Shown in pieces: positions 37,170 to 50,272 of a DNA stretch of 64,000 nucleotides (positions are counted from its first letter, which is position 1; every line of letters starts with the position of its first letter). The notes beneath the pieces are model-generated. The model searched no databases and had not been told where the DNA came from. It worked only from the letters and a program-made list of their open reading frames with translations. Both the position numbers and the translations under genes were made by a program. The stretch is from Cycas panzhihuaensis (taxonomy: Eukaryota; Cycadophyta). The stretch covers positions 219,177,741 to 219,241,740 of the forward strand of contig CM041465.1 in NCBI GenBank assembly GCA_023213395.1. The letters are read 5' to 3'.

Positions 37170-38100
37170 TTGATCATATTAACACTCTTAACTTCCTACT
37201 TAGGTGATGAAAGAGGCTAAGTGGCAAAGTGTTATCCAAAACCCAAAGATTAGAAGAAGTCTTCAGAAGAGTCAAAGGACTTTCTTGTTTCCATAACAGT
37301 TTCCACAAATAGAATATATTACTTAATAGGACTATTATTTTGTTTGACAACCTTGAGCTCTCCTTCATGAATGAATTTAATCTCACCAAAGAGTAAGGAA
37401 CAAATTGTAGATATTCAGTTCATCCAAGGCCTCCTTAAGAGGATATTATATTCCAAGTTAAGATCTATGATGGTGAGGTCAACTATAACTATTTTCCCTT
37501 CTAAGGTGAGGGAGAAAGTGACTTTCTCTAATGGTACTTTTTGGTTCTTATCATACCCTTGGAAAATCCACTCATAAGGTTCATAGGCAATAATCTCTAA
37601 ATCTTCTATAAGGTGAAGGGGGATTACATTTATCGATGAGTCTTAATCAATAATAACATGATGAATGTTAATGTTATCCTTACAAATTCCAATGTAGAAT
37701 AGAGACATATCATTAGAGTTCCTTTTCTTCTCACCATGTAAACTAAAAGGATCAAAGGAGAGGGTGAGACTTGTTAAGAAGCTAGGAATAGGGACCCTCA
37801 AGGTAATAGGCAAGAGTTAACATTACTCTAGGAAATTCCTTAACAAGTCTATTACTAAAATCCTAGTAGGGATGAATGACAACTCCTTAAATAAAGTGAA
37901 AGATCCATTCTTTATAGTTGAGGGGATGGATCTAAAATAGATAGGTATAGGTGGGACAAGAGTTAAGGAGTTAGGGTTTTTAGTTAGCAAATCTCTAGGG
38001 GGTTTGGATATAATTAGGTTCCTTATTACCTTGACCATATTAATTGTTCTCTTAATCTCACCACCTTTGGGAAGTGGTTAATTTTGTTTATTAGTCCTTT
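37170..38100 (-). pseudogene. Element B protease remnant
   Basis: Minus strand. The YN-x-LL-x-RPW signature is at 37423-37460 (the G of GRPW reads R). Flanks align with the protease regions of C and A. Confidence 0.65.
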
Positions 38101-38239
38101 TGCCACCTCCATTAGGTGAGATGGTACATTTCTTAATAGATTCAGAGCTTGAGCTCTTATTATCACTTATGTCATGTTATTTAGCCTTACCTTTACTTTT
38201 GTCCTTAGTATTATTTAGATTATAGTCAGGAAAAGGATT

Positions 38240-40480
38240 CTTATGGATTAATTGGTCTTGATTTGGCTTGGAAGTATGATAATTAGTATTTTGAGTCTTA
38301 TGACCCATGGCCTAAATCACATAACACTCATCTCAATCATGAGCATCGACTTAGTGGTAAGAACACCAAGAAGCCTTCTTTGCTTTAGTAGAAGTATCTT
38401 AATATTTTTTTTCCTTCATCATAATGAATTACTTTATTTTATTACTTCTAATCAGAAGTAAGGGGATTTTCAACACATATCTTAGTGTTGATGGTATATT
38501 AAAGGCCCTAATAAAAGATGTAAGATGATCGTATGTATGGTCACTTGCATTAGGTTTAGGTCCTTAAGTGGAGTCATTTATTAAGGAAAGGTCACCAATC
38601 TTCTTAATGCTTACTTAAATCTTAAAATCTTTGAGATCCAAACATTTATCAATACCTTCCTCATGGATTCATTGACCAAGTTTGAAGACCTATAAATGAA
38701 TGTGAGGTCTCAAATCATTAGTAAAAACATCAAATAGGAGGTATGAATCAAGGTGGGAGTGACCAGAATGGACTAACTCTTAGAATCATCTTATAAAATT
38801 ATAAGATGATTTATTATTATTTTGTTTGATAGATAATAGAGACTTGGTACCAGTTTTGAATGACCTGACAACATCAAAGTAGTTGATAAAGGTATTAATT
38901 AACTATTGGAACATGAAAATAAAAGTATATGGAAGGTGATAAAACCACATCAAGGCATCACATTAAAGTAATTTCAGAAATAACCTCATCATGGCATAGT
39001 CATAAGAAAGAAAGTTGGCACATACAAGTGCAAAAGCTTATATGTGACTAGTAAGATTCTGAGTGGGTTTTCCTAAGAACTTAGGTAACTCAAGGATAAA
39101 TAAAGGCATCATTAAAAGAAGGGCCTCTTGTGGAAAGAAGGTCCTCATGTAGTCCACAAACAACCTCCTAGACCTCAACATAGAAATAGGTTAAGGAAGG
39201 GGTTGTTGGTCAGGAATAGAGATTCCATACAAGGGTTGCTCGTAATATGGTGGATGAGAAGGTAGATTGTGAGAAGGAATAAACCATACAATAGGATTAA
39301 GGTATGTTCCTATTTAAGGGATATGATGTTATTTGGCTAGAGGAATATATTACAAAGGGGGCACCATATGTTGTGGGTATGATTATTGAGCATAAATAAG
39401 TCTAGGGACATAATATAATGTGGGCCCTTTAATGAATCTAGGTATTTGTTGTTGGATGGTGGTTAATAAGAGGAATATAAATGTGAGAGTACTTTAACAA
39501 GGCTCCAACATAAGTATCATGTGTGGGGTATAGAGGAGTAGATGGTGTAGGCCCTTTATAAGACTATAATTAAGGCAATCTCAAATTATATCTTGTGATT
39601 TGATGAGGTGGATGAAGAGGATTTCCTTAGCCAAGGCGGAAAATACCATGAGAAGAGATGGGACCTATGCATAGAACCTATGATGTAATAATATAAGGGA
39701 ATCTATACCTGCATATAAGAGATGGTCATTTGATAGGACCTAAATAAGGGAACTAATATAGCATGGATGCTTAGTATACATATCTTGAGGTAACTTATTA
39801 GTCCACATTGGTGCTCTCAAGTGGGATATCATATGAAACAAAGGACACAAGAGGAACCTAGGCTCCTCCCTACATGGTGTTAGCTAATCCTTAGACTTGA
39901 GAGTAGACTAACCTAGTGTCTTCTATCTCATTAGGGGGAATAGGAGGTGCCTTTAGGGTAGGAGGATGAGAAGGATGAGGGGAAGGTAGAATATTAGATG
40001 GTTAAAGATGATCAACATGTGGGGATGGGTAATCCTAAAGAGGAGGATCATATTACTCTTGATGTTAATCAAGAAGCAAATAAGTAGGTAATAACATGGT
40101 ATGAGTGTCCTGATAAAAGGTGTCTTAATATCCTAAGATAGAGATAGGAGAGTAGACCCTAGTGACAAAGGGTTCTAAAAATAGATAGGCAACATGATCT
40201 ACATGTTCCTTTTCATAAATAGAAGTAGAGGCTACTAAGGAAGGATTCCCAAAATGTGGTTTATAGTATTTAGAATAGCTCTGCTCTGTTAAGACTTTGT
40301 ATAAATTGGTAGAGCCCTTAGAAGGATATACATATCTCTCATAGCCCTCATAACTATGGTAGCCTTCATGAGGTACATAGCCCTCTTAGGCCTCATAATA
40401 TTCATAATAATCATACTCAAAATCCTAAGGAGAGAGGCCTCACTACCTCCTTTATTTCCTTGGCTAAGTAGGGTGAGAAG
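38240..40480 (-). pseudogene. Element B gag remnant
   Basis: The gag core at 38640-39000 matches C (31450-31810) and A (51430-51780). The stretch 39160-40480 is the decayed proline-rich N-terminal half. All frames are interrupted. Confidence 0.7.
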
Positions 40481-40685
40481 AAATCTCCATTAGAACAGGG
40501 AATATAAAGATGGTAATGAAAGCTCAAGTAAAGAATAAGAACCCTAAATGAAAATAAAGGGTTTGTATCCAATCAAAGAAGCAAAGAGGGATGTGGAAAA
40601 CCAACTAAGAAAGAATATCTTATAAAATATTTTAAATAGAAGTGAAAGATTTAGCTCCAAAACATGTAACTAGGAAGCTTTGGCA

Positions 40686-40705
40686 ACTCCCTAATATGGT
40701 CACTA
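40686..40705 (-). other. Element B primer-binding site
   Basis: Minus-strand tagtgaccatattagggagt matches the element A primer site tggcgaccatcttgggaccc in 14 of the first 17 bases if one extra A is allowed. Confidence 0.55.
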
Positions 40706-42447
40706 GAAATGGTTCTACATCTTGGGGCCAACCACCTATTAGATCTATGTGAAAGAGAACTAATTGTGATATGTATTAAGGGTGGACCTTTCAACCAATC
40801 TCTATGAAGAGGTCTCTTTACTTTTATACTTAAATAAAAATAAGTAAATTTTACTAACTTACAAAGTAAACTACTTCACACATGCATAATAAAATCAAAC
40901 CAAAATTCAATCAAGTATAAGTACTCAAATCAATCAAACAAGTCAAACAAAAGTCCTCTTAACTTTAGGGAGGTCACAAGCAACCTTCTAATAAGTGGAA
41001 GGATTATTGGGAGATTTTATGCCAAAGTAAACATCTTAGGCTTCCCCTATTTCTATCCAAAAAATATTTTTGTGAATAAAACTCTAACCTAGACCTTTAT
41101 TCCCACCCAAAAAGGATTAATATGTGTTGTACTAACTATAGATTAGGAGGACTAATAAGTATGGTATCCCAAGAGAGATTAGACCCTAGATTAATAATCC
41201 TATTAAGGGTTAAGCATTAGAAACTCCCTCACTTGGTGATGATCCATCTATAAGGATGAATGACTTGGGGATGCCATATTTAATTCTAATGAGTTCCCCT
41301 ACTAAGAGGTGAAGATAAAAAGAAAATCCCACTCTCAATTTAAAGAATAATGGAAAACCATCTTCTTTAGTATTTGAAACATAATTAATAAGAAATTAAT
41401 ATTAAAGAATTAGTAGTTTATACATTAGGAATGTGAAGTCTTGGTTAATCAAAAGACTCCTAATGGTGAGAAGTATCTATCCTTAGGAGAGGATAAGCTT
41501 GTACACTAGGGATGTCAAGTCCTAAGTGATCAATTGAGTCCTAACCAAAGGGATGAACTTTATCCTAATGGGGGCTAAACAAGAGCAATCCACACCTATA
41601 TGCAAGTTTAACATGCAACTTAAGATTGAATATAAACAGCAATCATGCATGTAATCATGTTAAATTTTTACATGGAAAGCATTCAATATTCAAGAGTAGT
41701 ACAACAAATATCAATGAATATAACATGATAGTATTAACTCAAAATAAAAGATATTATATCACAATGTCTCCACAAATACAATAATATCATAATGGACTCT
41801 ATCTTAACTCAATGTTTTTGCTACTCTACCTCAACCACTTATTTGTACATCACAAGTAGGAAAGAGTAGCCTGACGTATTACTTGTGGGATAAATGACCT
41901 CTTATACAACCAACCACATAACACCTATTTATTGACCAATAACCTAATGACCTTCCAACTACTTAACAATATTATAATATGTGACTCTTAAACCCTAACT
42001 TGAGACTAATGTTATTGACCCTAAGATACATTTTATACTCAAATACATTAAACATCTATACATTGAACATTATCATCCAATAAATCAAATCATACATAAA
42101 TGGATATAATTCTTTTCTTTTATTTTATTTATATTTTTTAAATAGATTATGAAAGAAAGTAACTAGGCAAATGAGGAAAAAATGATTACAAATTCTTTCA
42201 TTGCAATTATAGTTATCTAAGTTGCTACTCTTTCATCTTCTTTCAATTTTTTTCTAACCTACTTACTAGAAACTGAAAGAATATGACAATATAAGAAACA
42301 TATAATTACAAATTCCAATTCTAACCCAAGCATTCACTTCCTATCTTTTCATTATTATAAGAAAACAAGGAAGAGAGATTAATCAATAATTTAACAAGCC
42401 ATGTAAGTGAAAGTTCATTCCCTTTCTTTTTCTTCTTTTTTGTTTAT

Positions 42448-42452
42448 GTAAT
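42448..42452. repeat. Target-site duplication of element A, left
   Basis: gtaat, identical to 55656-55660. Confidence 0.95.
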
Positions 42453-45016
42453 TGGACGCGCTGCTACGGGATAACCGCCTGACTGATAGGCGCGGGGGAG
42501 AGATGGTGACGAAACGGTAGGAAGTGGAACCTACAAGGCAAGCAACTACCACGCAGAGCGCCCCGTGCGCCGGAGCGCGAGTTCGGGATCTGCAATGGAG
42601 TATGGCTACTACTGGGTGACCCTTCACCGCCTCGAGCGAAGGGCGAAGATACGTAGGACGAACCCGGGTTGACCTGGGAGTAGGCCCCTCCCACCCTTGG
42701 GTGGCCAGAAGGGAGAGAGAAAGAACCTAATAAGGATAGGCCAAGAACAATCCTATGCAATCTAACCGGGTGTACGAGCGATGCGGGAAGCAAGGCGCTC
42801 GCGCGGTTAAGGAAGAGGGAGGAAGGGTAAGAGAGAAGAAGACTCCTACAACCTTTCCTACGAATAACAAAAGTACATGCAACAAGGCAAACAAATCGCA
42901 AACCAATACAAAAAAGGCAATTTTCCCTTTTAATCTTTTGATGTTCTAATTACTAGGAAAAGAATAAAAGAAGGAAAAAGACCAGGGTAGCGAAGGGGAA
43001 CGGAGGCGTGCACCGGGCCAAGGCGTGAGAGATGGCGTAGCCTTCAGAGGAGCACCCAACCACTCAGCTGCATCTGGGATGTGAAATGTAGCAAGCGAAA
43101 AGGGGCTTCCTTACCTTCCCTGTGAAAAGTAAATGCGATATCAAGGAAGGAAAGAAACGCTAACTAGCAAATGAGATAGCATAAAATATGACACATGCAA
43201 GGGATGCTTACTGTGGAAGGGGCAACGGCAACGTTCTCCTGGCCCCGAGTACTGTGAAGCAACAAAGGTCTCCTCTTGTCAAGGGAGAACACCTATATGC
43301 AACACAAAGATCTAGCAATATATGTCTAGCAACATAAACGAGAGTCTAAATGTACATGCATCGGTTAGTCCAATAAGGAAAATACCAAAGAAGAACGATC
43401 CAAATGAAAGGAAATAACAAGGTAAACCTCGGAGTAGCCTACCTCCCGCAAGTGGTGCCCAAACCTCTCCCAAGAGCCACGGGCAAGAAGGAGAAAGTCA
43501 AGACTCAAGGCCGGAAAACTACCGCAAGAAGGGGCAAGAAAGACCCAAAGACACCCACGGGAACCGGACGCTACGGGAGCAAACCGTAACCGGGAGCAAA
43601 GGTGGAGCAAGAACCCATGGTTGGGGCCTATGGATGGCACCCAAACTGAACAAAGGGTCCCAAATCACCGCAACTTGTGATACCGGTTTGGGTGACCAAA
43701 GGGAGCCTTCAAACCCTTGTTTGCAAGCCAAGAGTAGCACAGGGCGAGAGGGAGGATTTGGAGGGCTTTGAGCTGCTTAGGGAGCGTGGAAGGTGGTGCG
43801 GAATCCACCCAGCTCCTGTCCAAAGCCTATGCAACCCCTCAACGCCGCTGCCTTGGACAAAGAACGCAGTAAGAAGCAGAGGGAGAGTGGTACAATGTTA
43901 GCCCCCAAGAGGGAAGAAAACCACCTCTCAAGCAACAAATGAGAACAAATAAGCTGAAGTGTAAATATCACCAAAAACAAATACAAAGTGAAGAGTACCT
44001 GGAAAGGGAGGCAAGGGATTTGCCCCAGCCAAAAGACAGCGAAGAAGGGCTGGAACAAACGGCCCAGATCTGGAATAGAGCAGGCCAGGGGCCCTGCTAT
44101 GGAGGTGGAACGGGAAACACCTGCAAACGGGGAACTCGTGGACTGTCTGGGTAGAAAACAGCTGGAAACCGCTTCAAAGGAGCCCTCTCCAAGGCGTTTG
44201 AGGGGCTGAGAGAATGTCTCAGCCAAGCCAAAGGAGAGTCAAGGTCAGATGAAGAGTGCAGTCCATTGCAAAGAAGCAAATGCAGAAGAGAGCAGAGCAG
44301 GAGAGTGTTCCTCTTGAGAGTAAATCCAAAAGTGAGTAAAAAGATCCTTGAAAACGAGCCAAAAGATGTTTAAGTACTAAAGCAAAACCCTAAAGTACGC
44401 GAATAGGACCTACCGGGAGGGAGAAAGGGTGCGAACCACGTGGCGCTTCACAATAAATGCGAAATTGCCACTGGATTTTAAAACAAACAGAGACAACAGA
44501 TCAAGGAACTTTAGCGATCACGGATATTCCAATGCAGATCACAAGATTACTACAGATCACTGAAGATTATCAAGCAGATGCACTGGAGACACAAATGGGG
44601 CCCACCAACCGTCCAGTGGGGCAAACGCGAAAAGGCTAAAGGACAACTAAAACACCCACACGGAGCAAACAAGCCAAGAAACGGGCCCACGGGAGCGTAA
44701 ATAGGCCCCAAATGAGGTGGCAAGCTAACCAAGCGACGATGAGACATCACACGGTGGAGGTGGCGCAAACCCTGGTGGATCCAAGAGAGAGGAGGGCGAT
44801 GCGAAGTAATACGGTCACTGTGGTGCCACACTCGCTAAGAGTGTGCCCCGCTATAGTCGTCATAGGCTAAACATAGTGTGGACGACGACCGTGCCGCCCA
44901 CAAAGTCATACGCATGCAAATATGTAAGCGCATAATCAAGACATAAAAGTGATGATAATGCTAGAGACATACCGCACTTACGAGTTGATTAGTATCCATT
45001 CCCGAAGCCGGAAACA
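42453..45016 (-). repeat. Element A 3' LTR
   Basis: 2564 bp, from TGGACGCGC to GGAAACA on the + strand. Long stretches are identical to 53113-55655; differences are mostly 1-5-base indels. All open frames within it appear in shadow sets on both strands and are not genes. Confidence 0.95.
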
Positions 45017-46474
45017 TCGCCTTATGGCGCAGAGCCTCGCCGCCGAAGCCCGATGCGATGGCGAATCCGGCAACACAACTGTCGAGCACATGTGTATATA
45101 GATATATCAATCAAGATCGATCAAGAGGGCAAGGGTGCCGAGTGTCGTGGGCGAACGCGTGGATCTGAAGCGGTGGAGACAACATGGGGCGCCATGAGCC
45201 ACCGAAACCGATCGGGAGAAAGAGACAAAGTAGGGGCCGCCCCACCACAATGAATGCAAAGGAGCATGCAGGACCACATGGGGAACAAATGGTGGGTACC
45301 ATAGTTTTACCTCGTTAGCAACCCGATTTGGAGGTGCGGCAGATCGCGAAGTGGAGCGACCAACGGCCTGAGGCTTGGGCGAAGGGAAGGCCAAGCAAGA
45401 CTCGTGACGACGGCCAGGCGAGACAGTGCGCTCAAGGATGAGGCGAACAAGGCTATCTCGCCTGCGTTGAGAGCCCGAGGGATATCCGGATATCAACAGA
45501 AGAGAAACGGGCCGGGAGGGATCTGGCAGAAGCAAGAGTCCTCAAGTCAGGCATCGCACCCTGAGACTGGGTGAGATGAGACACCATAACTTGAGAGTCG
45601 CAGAGCAAAACAATGGGTCCGTGATGGAAACGGCGGGGCATCGGTAAGGGCTGGCGATGTATACTCGACTTCATTGTTGGTAGCCTCCGGAGGAAGATCC
45701 CGTGAGCGAGGAGATCATAACCGGAAGGGTCATGGAGAATCCACGCAATGGTGAAGGTTCAGGGTTACCGCGCTTCCGCCCGGTAAAGATGTGAGATGAC
45801 ATAGGTGACACAAAATCCAAGCAGATGATCGTGATGAAGGCAACACTTAGAAAATGGACAATGTGGCCAAGGGTAGGAGGACCTAAGAATGAGGCGCCCA
45901 GAGCGGGCCACAAAGCAGATGAACATGGATGGATAGTTTGGCGAGGAAAGCACGGGCCTGTGGGGTCATATATAGGACCATATGATTGTACCCCAAGGAC
46001 ACCGCTTCCAGTGATGTATGATGACATGATTTTGATATGTATATATGCATGGGGTGAGTGTTATGTTGTGTAGTAGGTGATTCATGTTATGAACATTTTA
46101 TTGTATGATGCACACGTTTCCTTCCATGCATAACCACACACCTAACAGGGGCACACACACACACCGTGAGCGAGACGACATGGAGGTGTGAGGTTAGGAA
46201 GGTGGCGGCATACATGTCCAGGAGAGCATAACGGATATGCGAAGGAAACGCCAGACAGAAAGAGGGGCAACACGTTTCAAGCGCCCTCCCGTTGGGAGAT
46301 GCCCAATCGAGAGGACCAAGGTTCCAGAGGATACGGAACGCAGTGTTCCGCTGACGGAACCGAGAGACAAAGCGGGTCCATCTTAAATAGCCATTCTACA
46401 CGCTGGGAAGAATGGGGACAACCTAAGATGGTAGTTTACGCCGCTTTGAAAGGTAGCAGGGGATCACCGAAGGG
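45017..46474 (-). other. Element A 3' untranslated tract
   Basis: 1.46 kb between integrase and the 3' LTR. It has one 'catagttttacctcgttagc' unit (45300-45320), the seed of the arrays seen in B and C, and a CA-rich stretch at 46134-46164. There is no frame with recognisable protein. Next to the LTR the minus strand reads ccataaggcga, so no clear polypurine tract is visible. Confidence 0.7.
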
Positions 46475-47691
46475 TCAAGCGTGAAACTTAAGGAACATCC
46501 CATTAACGGCTTTCTCAAATTCGAGCCCCTCCAGGGTGGCTATCCTATAGGCACCATTATCGAGAGATTCGATAATGACAAAAGGACCGACCCACCGGGG
46601 TTGGAATTTGGTCAAACGGTCATGGAGATATTCGAGCTTGAGGACATAGTCCCCGGGAAACAAAGGGCGGGAACGCAGGTGTTTATCGTGGGCCCTTTGT
46701 GACCGGGCTTTGGATGCTAGGTTAGCCTGATAGGCGGCTGGCCTCTCATCCAAAGCTTCGAGGTCCAGCAGGCGTGCCTGACGGATCGACTCATCGTCGA
46801 TGAAACCTCGAAGGGAGACTCGCAAGGAAGGAATCTCCACCTCCAATGGGAGTACCGCTTCAGTCCCGTAGACCAGGGAGAACGGGGTCATTCCCGTGGC
46901 GGAACGGACGGAAGTACGATAAGCCCATAAGGCGGAGGGCAGCTGAAGGTGCCAATCCCTTTGGGATTGACCAAGCAGTTTCTTGAGAATGTTGATAAGA
47001 GTTTTGTTAAAAGACTCCACCTGGCCATTTGCCTGAGGGTAGTAAGGAGAGGAAGTCTTATGGAAGATTTTAAACTTCTCGCAAAGCTCATCCACCTCCT
47101 TATTACAAAAGGGGGTTCCATTGTTTAATCGTGACATCCGAATCCGGCGGCAAATGATGTCGATAGATGAATGTGGCAATCGTTTGCCGGGGTAGTGATC
47201 AAAGGGATGGCCTCACCATTTGGTAAAATACTCCGTGGCGCTCAAGATGAACTTGTGTCATGACGACGAAGGGAAATAGCCCCGATGAGGTCTAATCCCC
47301 ACTGAGCGAAAGGCCATGGCGAAACAATAGGGTGCAAAGTCTCGAAAGGCACATGGGAAATGTTGGCATGCTCTTGATATCGCCGAGATTTCAAAGACAA
47401 AGGCGCATGCCTTTAAAAGAGATGGCCAAAAGTAGCCCATACGGAGGATCCTCCGAGCCATGATCGCCCCAAAGTGACCCCCACAAATGCCGTGGTGGCA
47501 TTCGCATGAAACACCCGGTCGGCCACGTCGGTGATGCAGTGGAGAAGGATCCCATCGAAGGACCTCTTGTACAATACCTCATCCACGAGGAGGTATTGCC
47601 GAGCAGAAGTCCAGATGCGAGATTTAACTTTGTTACTAGCGTCGGGGCGGTATTGCTGTGTGAGATACCGCACTATGTCACCGCATACCAC
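46475..47691 (-). CDS. Element A integrase domain (pol 3' end), frame broken
   Basis: Integrase inserts the cDNA into the chromosome. The C-terminal 234 codons (46475-47179) are open and hold GTPFCNKEVDELC, the YYPQANGQVESFNK block with the catalytic Glu at residue 55, WAYRTSVR, TPFSLVYG, and KFQPRWVGPF near the end, the chromodomain-free C-terminus usual for Tat. The N-terminal part lies upstream in other frames: LYKRSFDGILL with a degraded HHCC region (47413-47691), and ILRMGYFWPS (47258-47461). The residue before NGTPF reads Asn where the second catalytic Asp is usual. Frame changes separate the pieces. No chromodomain is seen. Confidence 0.9.
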
Positions 47692-48210
47692 TCATTATCG
47701 GTGAGTGGATGGGGACGAACTCCCGGATCGTCGGGATAGACTCATCGGAAGAGAGTCATCAACGGAGTATCAAAGGAGTTAGGGATAGGGGTGTCTGAAG
47801 TTGCTCCCACTATCATACCCTTCTTTGATTTGGGGTTAAGGATAAGGAGATGAAATTGTTGGAGTAGGACTTAACGACCGAAATCCCACCCGTCAAGTCC
47901 GAACGAGTTAGTAAGTATCTCAAGGGATCGGATTGAATGATCACCTTGGTAGTATTCCGAGCAAGTAATGCCTAAACTTCTTGGTCACGTGAGACCAAGG
48001 AGAGACATTCCTTCTCGGGGGAATAGTTAAATTCGGCCACAAGGGCACGATCGATGAAATATATAGCTCTCTCAGTTCCTGAGTCATCCTCCTGAGCGAG
48101 CATAGCGCCCAAGGACTCGCCAGTCGCCGAGGTATACAAAACGAAGGGCCTGTCGAACCTGGGAGGCGCCAGCGGGAGCGGAAGCCGTGGCTTCCTTGAG
48201 TCCTTCAAGG
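47692..48210 (-). pseudogene. Element A RNase H domain, frameshifted
   Basis: Open from 48208 to 47972 with TSATGESLGAMLAQEDD, RAIYFIDRAL and the FNYSPEKECLSL block, the gypsy RNase H core that degrades RNA in the RNA-DNA hybrid. The expected K-L-R-x-YF end lies in another frame. The stretch to 47692 is the connection to integrase. Confidence 0.82.
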
Positions 48211-49128
48211 CCTTTTGGGTCTTGTCGGACTGTGCAAAAGGAGCCCTTCTTCAACAAAGTTCGTAAGGGGTTTGGCGTTCTACACAAGTCGCCAGAAGCG
48301 CTAAGGAAACCGAGCCTACCTAGAAACGACTTGATCTGCCGTTGAGTTCTAGGAGGCGGCATGTCGAGGATCGCCCTGACTTTGTCAGGGTCGATTTGAA
48401 TTCCTTGTTTGGATACAAGGAACCCAAGGAGTTTACCCGAAGTGACGGCAAACACACATTTGAGCGGATTAAGACTGACGTGATACTCGCGGATCGTGAG
48501 AAGATGGCACGCAAGTCGGAAGGGTGATGGGCTCTCACGCCGAGAAAGACCCATCATATCGTCCATGAAGACCTCCAACGTGTCGCTGATGAGGTCGTGG
48601 AAGATGAAGTGCATGGCTCTTTGATCGTAGCACCCGCATTTTTAAGGCCAAAGGGCATCGCCTTGTAGGCGAAGGTACCCAGTGGAGTAGTGAAGGCCGT
48701 CTTATGGCGGTCTTCTGGGAAATCTAATTTGGTTGTAACCGAGAAGCCGTCCATTAAGGACATCACTGAATCCGTGGTGCGATCAATGATTTGATCTAAG
48801 AAGGGTAGCGGAAATTGTCCTTAGGACAAGCGTTGTTGATATCGCGGAAATCGACGCATATGCGATTGCCCAGCTCTTTTGGCAACGGAACAATATTAGA
48901 GACCCACTTAGGGTAATCAATAGAAGTAACAAGCCCGAGATCCGTAAGCTTTTCAACCTCCATCTTGGCAGAGAGCTTGGTGAAGAGGACGCTTCCGCGC
49001 ATGTGACGCGCCAGAAGGGTGGTGAGGTTATGGGTGACAATCGAGGGTCGATTCCCTTCATGTCGACATAATCCCACGCCGAAAATGTCTCGAAATTCAC
49101 GGAACAAGGGAATATTCCCTAATCTCAT
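48084..49128 (-). pseudogene. Element A reverse transcriptase, frameshifted
   Basis: RT copies the genomic RNA. Three minus-strand frames give the blocks in order. 49128-48796 has VEKLTDLGLVTSIDYPKWVSN, ICVDFRDIN and ACPKDNF. 48766-48554 has KTAFTTPLGTFAYKAMPFGL and KNAGAT. 48614-48084 has FMDDM as the catalytic box at about residue 17, then LNPLKCVFAVTSGKLLGFLV and a thumb/connection segment. Two frame changes split the domain, the second just after KNAGAT. All catalytic motifs are kept, so the breaks may be recent or technical. Confidence 0.92.
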
Positions 49129-49612
49129 CAGAGAGCATTCCCCAACCCTAATGACCTTGCGGGGCCAAGACTACGCCTTGAGTTCCCCCATGCACATGGC
49201 ATTGCCCTCTTCAAAGTGAAGAGGGCAAGATCAACAGGAGGAGGAGGAATAGGAGAGGGATCGGATCGGCGTGGATCCGATCGCAAGGATCTTCCGGTGA
49301 CCAAGCCGTGGTGACCGAAGGCGATTAGGTGCAAGGCCCGCTGGGTGCTCCAAAGAGCTTCATCATCCTCGAAATAGTCCACCCCATGGACGACCCTATT
49401 TCGAGTAGAAGAAGCGCTAGAAGGAAAGGAGCAACGGGATCGGGTGATCATCGGATCGCTCAACTCCTTCATGGAACCAAGGAAAACCAGAAGAGGCTCC
49501 TCGAGAGGAGCGAAGGCAATTCCTCAAAACCATCACCGCGGGGTAATGAAAAGAAGAACCGACGCAAGTGGTCAAGACGAGCGATGGTGTGTGACACGCA
49601 CGAGGGCTAGTC
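49129..49612 (-). pseudogene. Element A protease-RT linker
   Basis: Minus-strand, weakly conserved spacer that has counterparts in B and C. It includes an acidic FEDDEALW segment and a basic tail. No catalytic motif is visible. Confidence 0.55.
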
Positions 49613-50272
49613 TCACCAATGAGAGGTTCCAAACGAGGGTCTAGAGCGAGACAGGTACGACCCATTGGCGCGAAGGAAAGAAATGGGGTGGAGACAACCC
49701 TCGTCTCCGTCAAGCGATTCATCATCGCTGAGCGAAGCAAGGTACCCATAACTCCCGACGCCAATAGGGGCAAAACGTGCGAGACTAGGAAGGGAAGATG
49801 TGGGATCTTCTTCCGACGGATTGGGTATACCAATTGAACAAGCCGAGGCGTGAGTGGGTGAACCTTGGTTTGCCGAATTGGCATAACGAGTTTGTTTGGC
49901 AAAAGGGCGTTCACGGGGAACCACTCTCATTCGTCCGTCATGGACGAATTTAAGCTGTCCCCAAAGGGTCGAACACACGGCTCCCATTTGGTCGAGCCAT
50001 GGGCGACCTAGAAGGAGGTTGTAATCCACGTCAACGTCGAGGACTACAACATCGACAAGAACGGTTTTGCCCCCAAGGGTGAGCGGAATCGCGACAGATC
50101 CGAGAGGGGTCTTCGCCATCATACCCTTGGCATCGCCAGGAACGTTCCATATGAGATACCAAGCTCTTGCATAACACGCAAGGGCATGGCATTGTGGAAG
50201 AGTCGCATTGTCGAACGCTTCTTCTGAGGGTACAATCAGCGATCGATCGTGATGGTGAATGGGAAGTTCCAC
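49613..50272 (-). pseudogene. Element A aspartic protease region
   Basis: A 219-codon open frame. It has a flap/core segment with SVAIPLTLGGKTVLVDVVVLD followed by DVDYNLLLGRPWLDQMGAV, the end signature of Tat protease, which cleaves the gag-pol polyprotein. The N-terminal active-site D-S/T-G is not readable in this frame. A neighbouring frame (50031-50288) continues the upstream sequence, so a small indel lies in the active-site stretch. The C-terminal half (49613-49850) is serine-rich linker. Confidence 0.82.

Noticed and set aside
43365-45674. Many open frames of 60-150 codons on both strands of the element A LTRs
   Set aside because: They lie in repeated LTR sequence, overlap each other on opposite strands, and change frame between the two LTR copies. 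GC-rich DNA keeps frames open by chance.
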